Shown here: positions 7,441-15,806 of the stretch, piece by piece
Layout of the letters: every line of letters starts with the position of its first letter
How positions within the stretch are numbered: the first letter of the stretch is position 1
Origin: Winogradskyella sp.
Lineage (GTDB): Bacteria > Bacteroidota > Bacteroidia > Flavobacteriales > Flavobacteriaceae
Reading direction: 5' to 3'
NCBI GenBank assembly: GCA_030149115.1
Contig: JASBSE010000356.1
Location: forward strand, 1-21,722
Length of the DNA stretch: 21,722 nucleotides
Program-made: the position numbers and the translations under genes
Notes under the pieces: generated by a model
Told to the model about the DNA's origin: nothing
Databases searched by the model: none
What the model saw: the letters and a program-made list of their open reading frames with translations, nothing else

Positions 7441-9267
7441 ATGTGCGGATTCCTAGGTGAAATATCGTTTTCAAGTGAAGTAACAGAAATAGAAACATTT
7501 AAGTCGTTACTCGCTTTATCGTACAGAAGAGGGCCAGATTCTACCAAAACAATTACTGAGAGTAATTTTCAGCTTGGGTTCAATCGTCTAGCACTTTTAG
7601 ATTTAAGTTCAGCAGGAGATCAACCAAAGGTTAGTCACTCTAAGCGATACCATTTAGTCTTTAATGGTGAAGTTTATAATTATCAAGAATTAAGAGAAAA
7701 ATATAATTTAGAAAACTTAAACTCTTCTTCAGATACAGAAGTTATACTAGCACTTTTAGATGTAATAGGTATAGATAAAACTCTAAAAGAACTCAATGGT
7801 ATGTACGGTATTGCTGTCGTTGATACAAAGGATAGTTGTCTTTATTTAGCTCGCGATTTTGCTGGTATAAAACCGTTGTTTTATGCAAAAAATGAGAAAG
7901 GAATTGTATTCGCGTCTCAGTATAATCAGTTATTTAAGCATCCATGGTTTAAGGATAGTTTAGAGTTAAGACCAGATATTGTTAAAGAATATTTCGCATT
8001 TGGTTACATGCAAACACCAAATACAATATTCAAGAATATGTTTCAGGTCAATCCAGGAGAATATTTGCGTTTTAACTTTGAAGGGGATATTGACACTTTT
8101 GAAATTTTGAAATTTGGAAAGTCCTCTCATAAAAAGGATGGTTACAATTTAAAGTCTTTAAAAAAGAAGTTACTCCATGCCATAAAACTTCAATCTCATA
8201 GCGATCGGTCTTTAGCTTCTTTTTTAAGTGGAGGTATAGATAGTTCTTTGGTTGTGAGTTATGCTAAAAAGGTTAAATCAGATATTGAAGCCTTTACTTT
8301 AAAAGTAAATGATAAAAAACTCAACGAAAGTGACTTTGCAATTGCTTATGGTAAGCATCTAAATGTTAAACATAGAATTGTGGCGGCTGAACCAGAAGAA
8401 ATTTTAAATATTGTAGATGAACATTTTGAAGCTTTTTCTGAGCCTTTTGGTGATTTTTCCAGTATACCAACATATATGGTTACTAAAGAAGCGAAAGTAT
8501 ATCATACAGCAATGTTGTCGGGTGATGGTGGAGACGAGTTGTTTTGGGGTTATCCTAGAATGTATGATTTTTTGTTAAAGCGTCTTTGGTTCAAAATGCC
8601 CTTATTTTTAAGGAAAAACCTTGTTCGCATAACTAATAAGTTAGGATTTACAGATACAAGAGCTCCTTTCTTTAAAGACTTGAGTACATTTTGGATGTAT
8701 AAACATATTATGCTACCAGAAAGGTTAATGAACAATGCTTTCAAAAAAGCGTTCTCTAAAGAAATGCTTAGTATTTATAAGGTAAAGCCTAATACAAAAT
8801 CGAGAGGGTTGCAGAATTTTTTAAGGTGGAATGAGTTTTATGCTCACATGCAACGAATTCTCATAAAAGTAGATCGCACAAGTATGCACAACAGCCTAGA
8901 GGTAAGAGTTCCTCTACTTGATAAAAATGTTATAGAAGAAGCTTGGAGGTCTCATTTTAAGATTAATAAACTTAGAAATTTAAAACTTCCTTTAAAACAA
9001 ATCGTTCAAGAAGAAATCCCAGCAGATTTGTTGATGCAAAAGAAAAAGGGATTTAGTGTTCCTATTGAGCATTGGTTTAAAAATGAACTAAAAAAAGACT
9101 TAGTAGAAAAAACATTAAAAAGAGAATTATACGGTAATGAATACTTTAATCAGCAAATGATTAAAGATTATGTAAATCACTTTTTAGAAGGAAAACATAA
9201 TAATGCTTGGGGAATTTGGCATATCTATGCTTGGCAAAATTGGGCAATAAAATCTGGTTTGATTTAA
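7441..9267 (+). CDS. asnB: Glutamine-dependent asparagine synthase-like amidotransferase
   Basis: Two-domain enzyme of the asparagine synthase (glutamine-hydrolysing) family. The N-terminal class II glutaminase domain begins with MCGFLGE, giving the nucleophile Cys2 after Met removal, and shows RRGPDS (29-34), NGEVYN (75-80) and SSDTE (96-100). The C-terminal synthetase domain has the ATP pyrophosphatase loop SGGIDSS (263-269), 'SGDGGDELFWGY' (360-371) and the late 'SLEVRVPLLDK' segment. The 608 residues are full length, and all the obvious catalytic residues are present. Inside polysaccharide loci, paralogues of this family (WbpS-like) are thought to amidate uronic acids using glutamine-derived ammonia, rather than making asparagine. 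That role is preferred here because of the context, but a true asparagine synthetase is not excluded. It sits 2 bases after the methyltransferase and 3 bases before a GT4 gene. Confidence 0.88.
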   Translation: MCGFLGEISFSSEVTEIETFKSLLALSYRRGPDSTKTITESNFQLGFNRLALLDLSSAGDQPKVSHSKRYHLVFNGEVYNYQELREKYNLENLNSSSDTEVILALLDVIGIDKTLKELNGMYGIAVVDTKDSCLYLARDFAGIKPLFYAKNEKGIVFASQYNQLFKHPWFKDSLELRPDIVKEYFAFGYMQTPNTIFKNMFQVNPGEYLRFNFEGDIDTFEILKFGKSSHKKDGYNLKSLKKKLLHAIKLQSHSDRSLASFLSGGIDSSLVVSYAKKVKSDIEAFTLKVNDKKLNESDFAIAYGKHLNVKHRIVAAEPEEILNIVDEHFEAFSEPFGDFSSIPTYMVTKEAKVYHTAMLSGDGGDELFWGYPRMYDFLLKRLWFKMPLFLRKNLVRITNKLGFTDTRAPFFKDLSTFWMYKHIMLPERLMNNAFKKAFSKEMLSIYKVKPNTKSRGLQNFLRWNEFYAHMQRILIKVDRTSMHNSLEVRVPLLDKNVIEEAWRSHFKINKLRNLKLPLKQIVQEEIPADLLMQKKKGFSVPIEHWFKNELKKDLVEKTLKRELYGNEYFNQQMIKDYVNHFLEGKHNNAWGIWHIYAWQNWAIKSGLI

Positions 9268-9270
9268 TGT

Positions 9271-10461
9271 ATGAATAAATTAAGTATTCTAATTTTTGAT
9301 GGATCTGAAAAGAAGTCAACCTTTATAAATAGGCTTATAAAAGGTTTAGTTAAGGATGGTCATAAAGTGACCGTTGCAGAATTTCATTCCGATAAAAAAA
9401 ATAGAATAACAGGTGCAACTTATATTAATCTAGGTTCTGAAAGAAAGAAAATCAAGTTAATCGTAAATAGTGGAAAATTACTTCTTCAAACATTATTTAA
9501 AACAAGCTCTTATAGTCGGTTTTCTAGTTTAATATCAGGGTTTATAAAATCTGATGTTAATTCAATCAGAAAAGTCAATTTATTTAATGCTATTTTAAAG
9601 ACTAAAGCTGATGTCGTCCATTTGCAATGGTTATCCCTTTTGCCATTTTGTGAAGAATTATTAGATAAAGGTCTGACCAAGTTTGTGTTAAGTCAAAGAG
9701 GAACGCATATAAACGTACGCCCTTTTATTGATGAAGATAATTATAACTATTTAAGAAAAATATTTGCTAAGATAGATGGATTCCATTCAGTTAGTAAGGC
9801 TATGAAGCAAAAGAGTAAACTTATCTATTCTGATGATAATAAAATTGATGAAGTTGTATATTCTGGTTTAAATATCAACAACATAGATTTTAATACAGAA
9901 TACTCAAAAGGTGAAACTATTAAATTATTGTCTGTTGGTAGACCTCATTGGATTAAAGGATACACAACTATGATGCAGGTTTGTAAAGAGTTAGCAAATA
10001 TAAATTTGGATTTTAACTATACTATAATAGGCGCAAACAAAAACAATGAAGAACTTTTATATTTAATATCCCAAAATAATCTCAGTGATAGAGTACATTT
10101 AAAATCTAAAATATCTCAAGAGGAAGTTTTTCAATTAATGAGGTCGTCTTCTGCTTTGGTGCTTCCGAGTTTAGAAGAGGGTATTGCTAATGTTGTCATT
10201 GAGGCTATGGCTATAGGTTTGCCAGTAATTAGTGCCAATTGTGGTGGTATGGCAGAACTGGTAGAGGATAATAAATCTGGTTATTTAGTGCCTGTAAATA
10301 ATAAAAAAGCACTTGCTGATGCCATTATTAAATTTAGCAAAGAAGATCCTGAAAAAATAAATGTATTAAAACGAAATGCTAGACAGAAAGTAGAAGTTCA
10401 GCACAATACTTCTAAGATGGTTGAAGACATGGAAAAATTATATTACAAATGCTTAAGCTAA
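9271..10461 (+). CDS. GT4 family glycosyltransferase
   Basis: GT-B glycosyltransferase of 396 residues. The N-terminal domain opens with a Rossmann-type strand and helix (MNKLSILIFDGSEKK, then 'LVKDGHKVTV' at 27-36) and includes 'DVVHLQWLS' (114-122). The C-terminal donor-binding domain has 'LLSVGRPHWIKGY' (219-231), 'YTIIG' (250-254) and the complete EX7E motif, E303 and E311 within 'LEEGIANVVIEAMAIGLPVI', followed by 'GYLVP'. These features fit retaining GT4 enzymes. The ATG is preceded by a 3-base spacer from the amidotransferase. Placed between two asparagine synthase-like genes, it could act on the amidated sugar or its neighbour, but this is only positional inference. Confidence 0.9.
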   Translation: MNKLSILIFDGSEKKSTFINRLIKGLVKDGHKVTVAEFHSDKKNRITGATYINLGSERKKIKLIVNSGKLLLQTLFKTSSYSRFSSLISGFIKSDVNSIRKVNLFNAILKTKADVVHLQWLSLLPFCEELLDKGLTKFVLSQRGTHINVRPFIDEDNYNYLRKIFAKIDGFHSVSKAMKQKSKLIYSDDNKIDEVVYSGLNINNIDFNTEYSKGETIKLLSVGRPHWIKGYTTMMQVCKELANINLDFNYTIIGANKNNEELLYLISQNNLSDRVHLKSKISQEEVFQLMRSSSALVLPSLEEGIANVVIEAMAIGLPVISANCGGMAELVEDNKSGYLVPVNNKKALADAIIKFSKEDPEKINVLKRNARQKVEVQHNTSKMVEDMEKLYYKCLS

Positions 10462-10465
10462 TTGA

Positions 10466-11848
10466 GTGAAAACTTTAAAAACTGATATCATCCCCAAAAG
10501 TCAAACCTTTGCTAAGGTCAAAGGAGAACACACTCTAAATTATGAAGCTATATGTATATTTACAACGATTGGTTTTTTTCTAGATGAGGATACGTATTTT
10601 AAAGATGAGGTTTGTCTAAAGCCAGGTACAATTAATACTATTGATGAATCTGGTTATTTGGTGAAAAGTGAACCTTGGTTTAATTGGCATTACTCACCAA
10701 GAGATATCAGTTTTGATGATGCTCTTAACGAGTTTTCTGAACTTTTTGAATCTATTATAGACCAACAAGTAGGAGACAAGAAAGTTATATTGCCACTATC
10801 AGGAGGATTAGACTCTAGAACACAAGCGGTAGCTTTAAATCATCTTGACAAGAATGTTGAAGCTTACAGTTATTCATTTGAGAATGGATATAATGAAGCC
10901 AAAATCTCCAAGCAAATTGCTGATGCTTGTAATTTTTCGTTTGAAGCATTTAAGATAACCAAAGGGTATTTATGGGACAGTATAGAAGAATTGTCTAAAA
11001 TAAACGGTTGTTATGCTGAGTTTACTCATGCTAGACAAATGGCTGTAATCGATTCATTAAAATCTAAAGGAGACTTGTTTTCTCTCGGTCATTGGGGCGA
11101 TGTGTTATTCGATTCTACAACCAATAAACAGCTGTCTGTGGAGGATGAGGTTAATTTAATTTTGAAGAAAATAATTAAACCTGGTGGATTACAATTAGCA
11201 AAAACACTTTGGAAATCTTGGAGTCTAGAAGGTGATTTTGAGTTGTATTTAAGAGATAGAGTTAAAAGTTTGCTGTCACAAATAAATATCGAAAATTCAA
11301 GTGCAAAGATTAGGGCATTCAAATCTATGTATTGGGCACCAAGGTGGACGACAGCTAATTTATCTGTTTTTGAAAGTATACATCCCATCAAACTACCATA
11401 TTATGATAATGAAATGTGTAAGTTTATATGTACTATTCCAGAAGGTTATTTGGCAGATAGAAAACTTCAAGTAGCATATATAAAAAAGAGCAATAAAAAA
11501 CTTTCAAAAATTGTCTGGCAAGAACAAAAACCCTTTAACCTAAACAACTTCCACTTTAATAAATCACCTTATAATTTGCCATATAGAATTAGTAATAAAT
11601 TATATAGAACACTTAAAAGTATTATAGGTAAAAATTATGTTCAACGTAATTGGGAATTACAGTTTTTGGGTAAAGAAAATGCTAAAAATCTAGAGAAGTA
11701 TATCTTTAATGAAGATTTCTATGAACTAGTTTCAAAACAAATTATTGAAAATTTTTATGATGGTTTTAAAGAGGTTGATAATGTTAAGTTTTCTCATCCT
11801 TTAAGTATGTTATTAACCTTATCTTTATGGCAAAAGAATAATAGTTGA
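10466..11848 (+). CDS. Asparagine synthase-like protein lacking the glutaminase domain
   Basis: Shows the synthetase (ATP pyrophosphatase) half of the asparagine synthase family: 'VILPLSGGLDSRTQAVAL' (107-124) with the PP-loop SGGLDSR (112-118), 'AYSYSFENGYNEAKISKQIA' (133-152), 'SLGHWGDVLFDS' (206-217, in the place of SGDGGDELF), and 'SIHPIKLPYYDNEM' resembling the E.R.PfLD region. No N-terminal Cys2 glutaminase domain is present. The first 80 residues ('FLDEDTYFKDEVCLKPGTIN', 38-57) look like the linker that precedes the synthetase domain in full enzymes. At 460 residues it is naturally short rather than visibly broken. It may use free ammonia, ammonia from the full-length paralogue 1.2 kb upstream, or another nucleophile, as lasso-peptide cyclases and beta-lactam synthetases do. 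The start is GTG; the stop TGA overlaps the TTG start of the next gene by 4 bases. Confidence 0.8.
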   Translation: MKTLKTDIIPKSQTFAKVKGEHTLNYEAICIFTTIGFFLDEDTYFKDEVCLKPGTINTIDESGYLVKSEPWFNWHYSPRDISFDDALNEFSELFESIIDQQVGDKKVILPLSGGLDSRTQAVALNHLDKNVEAYSYSFENGYNEAKISKQIADACNFSFEAFKITKGYLWDSIEELSKINGCYAEFTHARQMAVIDSLKSKGDLFSLGHWGDVLFDSTTNKQLSVEDEVNLILKKIIKPGGLQLAKTLWKSWSLEGDFELYLRDRVKSLLSQINIENSSAKIRAFKSMYWAPRWTTANLSVFESIHPIKLPYYDNEMCKFICTIPEGYLADRKLQVAYIKKSNKKLSKIVWQEQKPFNLNNFHFNKSPYNLPYRISNKLYRTLKSIIGKNYVQRNWELQFLGKENAKNLEKYIFNEDFYELVSKQIIENFYDGFKEVDNVKFSHPLSMLLTLSLWQKNNS

Positions 11849-12903
11849 GTTTGAAACCAATTAGAATACTATATACTATTCCTAATTTTAAAACAGCCGG
11901 AAGTCAAAATGTTTTACTTTCAATATTAAGAGGGTTAGATTCAGAAAAATTTGAGGCCTTTATAGCTGTAGAAAAATTTCCTGAACTCATACCTGATGAT
12001 ATACCCATTTCAAACCAAATACATATTCAATACACCGATAAACGTTTAAAAGATGTTAATCAGTTCTCACAAATTTTAAAAAGATATGGTATAGATATTT
12101 GCCATTCGTGGGATTATAAATCTACCTCTGTTGAAGTGTTAGCTTGTAGATTGAGTGGAGTAAAATATTTATATACAAAGAAGAATAATGCTTGGTCTAA
12201 GCGATGGTTACTAAAAAGTATATTGGCTAATCACATTGCTTATGATAATCCAGAGATGAAATCTCGTTTTTTCAACGCTTTTTATTTAAGATCAAAAATT
12301 ACGTTTATTCCTCATGGTGTTGATTTGAATACTTTTAGTGTCAAAGAAAACCAGACGGATGATGTTTTTAACCTCTGCTGCATTGGAAATATTGTCGCAA
12401 ACAAAAATCAAAAGCAAATCATTGATGCTTTGGTAAACTTGCCTAATAATGTTCATTTAAATTTATACGGAAAAGAAGATGATGCGTATAAAAATCAACT
12501 TGTTCATTTTATAGAGGAAAACCATCTTCAAAAACGTGTGTCATTTGGAGGTTTTGTGAAAAATGAGGATATACCAAAGATACTTTCTCAACAACATGTT
12601 TTTGTCTTAGCCTCAATGCAAGAAGGGTTGCCAGTGAGTATTCTTGAAGCTCTGGCTTGTGGAGTTCCTGTTTTGAGTTCAAATTCAGGTGGAGGCGCTA
12701 AATATATTTTAAAAGATGATAAAGGAGGTTTCATATTTAATTCTACAAATGAGCTAGTAGAAAAAATTGAAATACTATCAAACAATAAAGAATTGTACAG
12801 TAAATTAAAACAAGAAGCTGTAGAAAATGTGAAGTCTCGTTTTTCGTTATTAAAAGAGATAAATGCATACAAAAATTTATATTTGAAACTTATCGGAAAA
12901 TAG
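11845..12903 (+). CDS. GT4 family glycosyltransferase
   Basis: GT-B glycosyltransferase of 352 residues. It opens with 'IRILYTIPNFKTAGSQNVLLSIL' spread over 6-28, the usual GT4 start where a glycine-rich loop follows the first strand. Further motifs are 'FIPHGVDLNTF' (154-164), 'LCCIGNIVANKNQ' (177-189), 'LNLYGK' (205-210) and an intact EX7E with E260 and E268 in 'MQEGLPVSILEALACGVPVL'. The start is TTG: an in-frame TAG (11842-11844) directly precedes it and the first in-frame ATG lies deep inside the conserved fold. The TTG is part of the TTGA overlap with the stop of the preceding gene, which suggests coupled translation. Sugar specificity is unknown. Confidence 0.9.
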   Translation: MSLKPIRILYTIPNFKTAGSQNVLLSILRGLDSEKFEAFIAVEKFPELIPDDIPISNQIHIQYTDKRLKDVNQFSQILKRYGIDICHSWDYKSTSVEVLACRLSGVKYLYTKKNNAWSKRWLLKSILANHIAYDNPEMKSRFFNAFYLRSKITFIPHGVDLNTFSVKENQTDDVFNLCCIGNIVANKNQKQIIDALVNLPNNVHLNLYGKEDDAYKNQLVHFIEENHLQKRVSFGGFVKNEDIPKILSQQHVFVLASMQEGLPVSILEALACGVPVLSSNSGGGAKYILKDDKGGFIFNSTNELVEKIEILSNNKELYSKLKQEAVENVKSRFSLLKEINAYKNLYLKLIGK

Positions 12904-12907
12904 AATT

Positions 12908-13744
12908 TTGAAATCATATAATAAACATATTATCATCGCAGGTTCTGCTCGAAGTGGTACTAGTTGGTTGGCCGAAATTATAGCTTTACAGTTTCGTTAT
13001 AGGCTTTTGTTTGAGCCAGAGCATGAGTATCAAACCCAGGAAGGTCATCTCATTTGTGACAAATTTATTACTGAAGGAATTTTACAAAATCAACAAGAAG
13101 AATATTTCAAAAAGATTTTTAAAAACAAAATAGATAGCGATTGGATTGCACAGATAAGCAACAGAAAATTGAAGATGCATTTATGGCCTGTTGTTCCTAA
13201 AAAGTATGTGATAAAATTTGTACGTTGTAATTTAAGTGCTCATTTTATGAGTTCGTATTTTGAAATCCCATTGTTGTTTATAACTAGAAATCCTTATGAT
13301 GTCATACTATCTCAAAATAGAGTAAAATTTAATTGGCTATATAACCTCAATCATTTCAAACGTCAAAAACCAATTACAGAAGTTTTAGAATCTAAATATA
13401 ACTTTAGCTGGGATGAAGCTGATGGTTATTCAGAAATCGAAATTTTATCGCTAAGATGGAGTATCGAAAATAAAGTAGTTTTTGATTTACATGAGTCGGA
13501 TAATTCTAATTTGAAAATTGTAAAGTATGAGGATTTGAAGTCAGATATTAATTTGTTTTATGATTTGTGTAAAACTTATGACTTAAAACCACTATCTAAT
13601 TTAGAAGAACTCTACAGTAGACCTTCTTCTAAAACGCATCCTAAAAGTGAAATAAGGAATATATATAAAGAGAAGAGTGAAACAGATAAGCAAATATTGT
13701 CTGAAATAAAAAATGTTTTAAAACGTTTCAACGTCGATTACTAA
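12908..13744 (+). CDS. PAPS-dependent sulfotransferase family protein
   Basis: Predicted cytoplasmic sulfotransferase that would use 3'-phosphoadenylyl sulfate (PAPS) to sulfate a sugar. The 5'-phosphosulfate loop is 'GSARSGTSWLAEI' (12-24), immediately after the first strand (HIIIA). The 3'-phosphate binding region is 'LLFITRNPYDVILSQNRV' (122-139), with the R127 and S135 positions expected. 'IVKYEDLKSD' (204-213) matches the conserved 'v.YEdL...p' segment of the family. Length 278 is normal. TTG is the only usable start: the frame has a TGA at 12884-12886, and no other start codon follows before it. The gene is 4 bases after a GT4 gene and 22 bases before a second, differently built sulfotransferase. 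No PAPS synthesis gene is in the window. Confidence 0.85.
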   Translation: MKSYNKHIIIAGSARSGTSWLAEIIALQFRYRLLFEPEHEYQTQEGHLICDKFITEGILQNQQEEYFKKIFKNKIDSDWIAQISNRKLKMHLWPVVPKKYVIKFVRCNLSAHFMSSYFEIPLLFITRNPYDVILSQNRVKFNWLYNLNHFKRQKPITEVLESKYNFSWDEADGYSEIEILSLRWSIENKVVFDLHESDNSNLKIVKYEDLKSDINLFYDLCKTYDLKPLSNLEELYSRPSSKTHPKSEIRNIYKEKSETDKQILSEIKNVLKRFNVDY

Positions 13745-13766
13745 TTGTTGAGAATTCAGTGCAGCC

Positions 13767-14555
13767 TTGAGAACTAAACTAAAGAGGATATATAAAAAAG
13801 TTAAACGGTCATATGCTAGGTATGTGTATAAAAAAAACAAACCTTATCTAGACCAATATGATAGAATTTATCATTTTCATATCAGAAAAAGTGCAGGAAC
13901 GAGCATTAATTCTGCTTTTTGGAACTTATCAGGTTTGAATTTAAAGTTAGTTAAGCGTACAGCTCTTTTAATCAAAGGTAGATATGTTTATGTAAGAAAT
14001 AATGAACACTTAATTGAAGAGGGTGATTTTTTTTATGGGAATTCGCATATTCCTTTTTGGAATATAAAAATCCCAGAAAAAACATTTACCTTTTGTATGT
14101 TAAGAGATCCGTATAAGCGGCTGTTGTCATTATATAGATATTTAAAATGGGTTCATTCTTTAGACCCAAAAACAGCATTAGATCAAGAGCCTTATTACAA
14201 AACAGTATACAAACAAACAGCTTGGCTAGGTAATAATTTCAATGATTTTCTAGAGAATCTTCCTGATAAGCACCTGAGAAATCAACTGCTTATGTTTTCA
14301 AGAACAGGAAATGTTGACGAAGCAGTTAAAAATATAAATACCCTTAATGCTATATACAATCAAGAAAACTTTGAAAAAGCAATTGATGATTTAAGTAAGG
14401 TTATTGGGTTAAAATTAAATATTAATAGAGAGCGAGTATTTGGTGGACATAAGGATTTGGACATATCAAAAGAAATGGAAGAAAAGGCAAAAGCATTACT
14501 TTCAGATGAATATGAGTTTTACAACAGAGTAGAACAAAAATATGCAATGCCATGA
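13767..14555 (+). CDS. Sulfotransferase family 2-type protein (glycan sulfotransferase)
   Basis: The 262 residues match the 'Sulfotransfer_2' type of carbohydrate sulfotransferase. The PAPS 5'-phosphosulfate loop is 'FHIRKSAGTSINSAFWNL' (37-54; cf. HIPKtaGTS), and the 3'-phosphate motif is 'FCMLRDPYKRLLSLYRYL' (109-126; cf. R.P..R..S.Y). 'FFYGNSHIPF' (88-97) matches the 'GH' strand seen in many members. A very basic N-terminus (RTKLKRIYKKVKRS) precedes the fold, without a signal peptide or membrane segment. The only start available is TTG at 13767, since a TGA lies in frame at 13749-13751. Its stop overlaps the next gene by 4 bases (ATGA). It is unlike the sulfotransferase just upstream, so the pair is not a recent duplication; they may sulfate different positions. 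Confidence 0.85.
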   Translation: MRTKLKRIYKKVKRSYARYVYKKNKPYLDQYDRIYHFHIRKSAGTSINSAFWNLSGLNLKLVKRTALLIKGRYVYVRNNEHLIEEGDFFYGNSHIPFWNIKIPEKTFTFCMLRDPYKRLLSLYRYLKWVHSLDPKTALDQEPYYKTVYKQTAWLGNNFNDFLENLPDKHLRNQLLMFSRTGNVDEAVKNINTLNAIYNQENFEKAIDDLSKVIGLKLNINRERVFGGHKDLDISKEMEEKAKALLSDEYEFYNRVEQKYAMP

Positions 14556-15733
14556 TAATAGGTCTTGTAATACCATCAACACCAAGTTATTCAGAAACCT
14601 TTTTTAATAGCAAAATTAAAGGGCTTTTAAAGAATGGGTTTGAGGTTGTGGTTTTTACGCAAACTATTGATCCAAGTTTTAAATTATGTAAGGTAGTTAA
14701 AAGCCCAAAAGTCAATGGAAACAAGTTTTTATTTTTATTAAATACAGTTAAAGTCTTTTTTAAATTATTACTGCACTTAAAAAAAGTGATAAGATATTAT
14801 AGATTATTGAAAGGCTTTGGTTTTTCTCTAAAAGCAATTTTAACGCGGGTTTACTTAAACAGTCATATTTTAAGCAATAAAGTAGATTGGTTACATTTTG
14901 GTTTTGCTACACAAGCTATAGGAAGTGAACATGTGGCAAAAGCGATTGGCGCAAAAATGGCTGTAAGTTTTAGAGGTTTTGATATTAATGTTTATCCATT
15001 AAAGCATAAAAATTGTTATTTAGATGTTTGGAAAAATGTAGACAAAGTTCATTCTATTTCTCAATATTTGATTGAACAAGCTTATAATTTGCAATTACAA
15101 AAATCGGTTCCAACTTCTATTATAACACCTGCAATAGATGAAGGAGTTTTTAAAATTTTCAAATCTGAGCAAAATTCAGAATGCTTAAGTCAATTAACAA
15201 TCTGCTCTGTAGCAAGATTAAATTGGATTAAGGATTTAACAACAGCTTTAGAAACAATAAAAATCTTAAAAGAAAAGGGTATAGATATCAATTACCATAT
15301 TATAGGAGATGGAGATAATAAAGAAAGAGAGCGTTATCTATTCATGGTAAACCAACTTGGTTTAGAAAATAATGTCGTTTTCCATAGAAAGTTAAATCAT
15401 AATGATACACTAGAACTTGTTAGTAGGTCAGATATTTATTTGCAGACCAGTTTAAATGAAGGGTTCTGTAATGCCGTTTTAGAAGCTCAGGCTTTAGGGA
15501 GATTATGTGTTGCTTCAAACGTTGGAGGTCTTAAAGAAAATATAGTTAATGGAAAAACGGGTTGGCTCGTCGAATCACAAAAACCAGAGTTATTTGCTAA
15601 AAAAATAATTGATGTTATTCAACTTTCTGATAAAGAGAAAGTAACTATTTCTGAAAATGCGAAAAGTCGAGTTCAAGAGAATTTTCTCTTGAGTGATCAA
15701 AATTTAAAATTTGTTGAGTTTTATAACGCTTAA
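14552..15733 (+). CDS. GT4 family glycosyltransferase (colanic-acid WcaL-like)
   Basis: GT-B glycosyltransferase of 393 residues. The start 'IIGLVIPSTPSYSETFFNSKI' region (2-22) matches the 'P..SETF' motif of the WcaL/AmsK type of GT4 enzymes. 'VDWLHFGFAT' (111-120) and 'AVSFRGFDIN' (137-146) are also typical of that group, as is 'VARLNWIKDL' (220-229). The donor-site EX7E is intact (E303 and E311 in 'LNEGFCNAVLEAQALG'), followed by 'NGKTGWLV'. The ATG overlaps the TGA of the upstream sulfotransferase. A 73-base gap with a small palindrome follows. WcaL-like enzymes usually transfer galactose in colanic acid synthesis, but donor specificity cannot be carried over to this divergent protein. 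Confidence 0.9.
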   Translation: MIIGLVIPSTPSYSETFFNSKIKGLLKNGFEVVVFTQTIDPSFKLCKVVKSPKVNGNKFLFLLNTVKVFFKLLLHLKKVIRYYRLLKGFGFSLKAILTRVYLNSHILSNKVDWLHFGFATQAIGSEHVAKAIGAKMAVSFRGFDINVYPLKHKNCYLDVWKNVDKVHSISQYLIEQAYNLQLQKSVPTSIITPAIDEGVFKIFKSEQNSECLSQLTICSVARLNWIKDLTTALETIKILKEKGIDINYHIIGDGDNKERERYLFMVNQLGLENNVVFHRKLNHNDTLELVSRSDIYLQTSLNEGFCNAVLEAQALGRLCVASNVGGLKENIVNGKTGWLVESQKPELFAKKIIDVIQLSDKEKVTISENAKSRVQENFLLSDQNLKFVEFYNA

Positions 15734-15765
15734 GAATAAAAACTAAATAGACTAGATACTCTACT

Positions 15766-15780
15766 AACTAATGATTAGTT
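15766..15780. repeat. 15-base palindrome in the gap between glycosyltransferase genes
   Basis: AACTAAT-G-ATTAGTT is a perfect inverted repeat with 7-base arms around one base, lying in the 73-base gap between the WcaL-like gene and the exostosin-like gene and followed by two more T residues. As RNA it could fold to a 6-bp AT stem with a TGA loop, which is weak for a terminator. It could equally be a protein-binding site or chance in AT-rich DNA. No TTTG/TANNTTTG promoter pair is evident in this gap. Confidence 0.3.
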
Positions 15781-15806
15781 TTACGCAAGCATAGCATTAT
15801 TTCCTT

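Noticed and set aside
8550..8744. Minus-strand frame inside the asparagine synthase gene
   Set aside because: Overlaps conserved synthetase coding sequence and shows no domain.
11089..11391. Minus-strand frame of 100 codons inside the glutaminase-less synthetase gene
   Set aside because: Opposite-strand shadow; the + strand frame carries the SLGHWGD and HPIKLPYYD motifs here.
12588..12917. Minus-strand frame of 109 codons over the end of a GT4 gene
   Set aside because: Covers the conserved EX7E region of the + strand gene, so it is a shadow.
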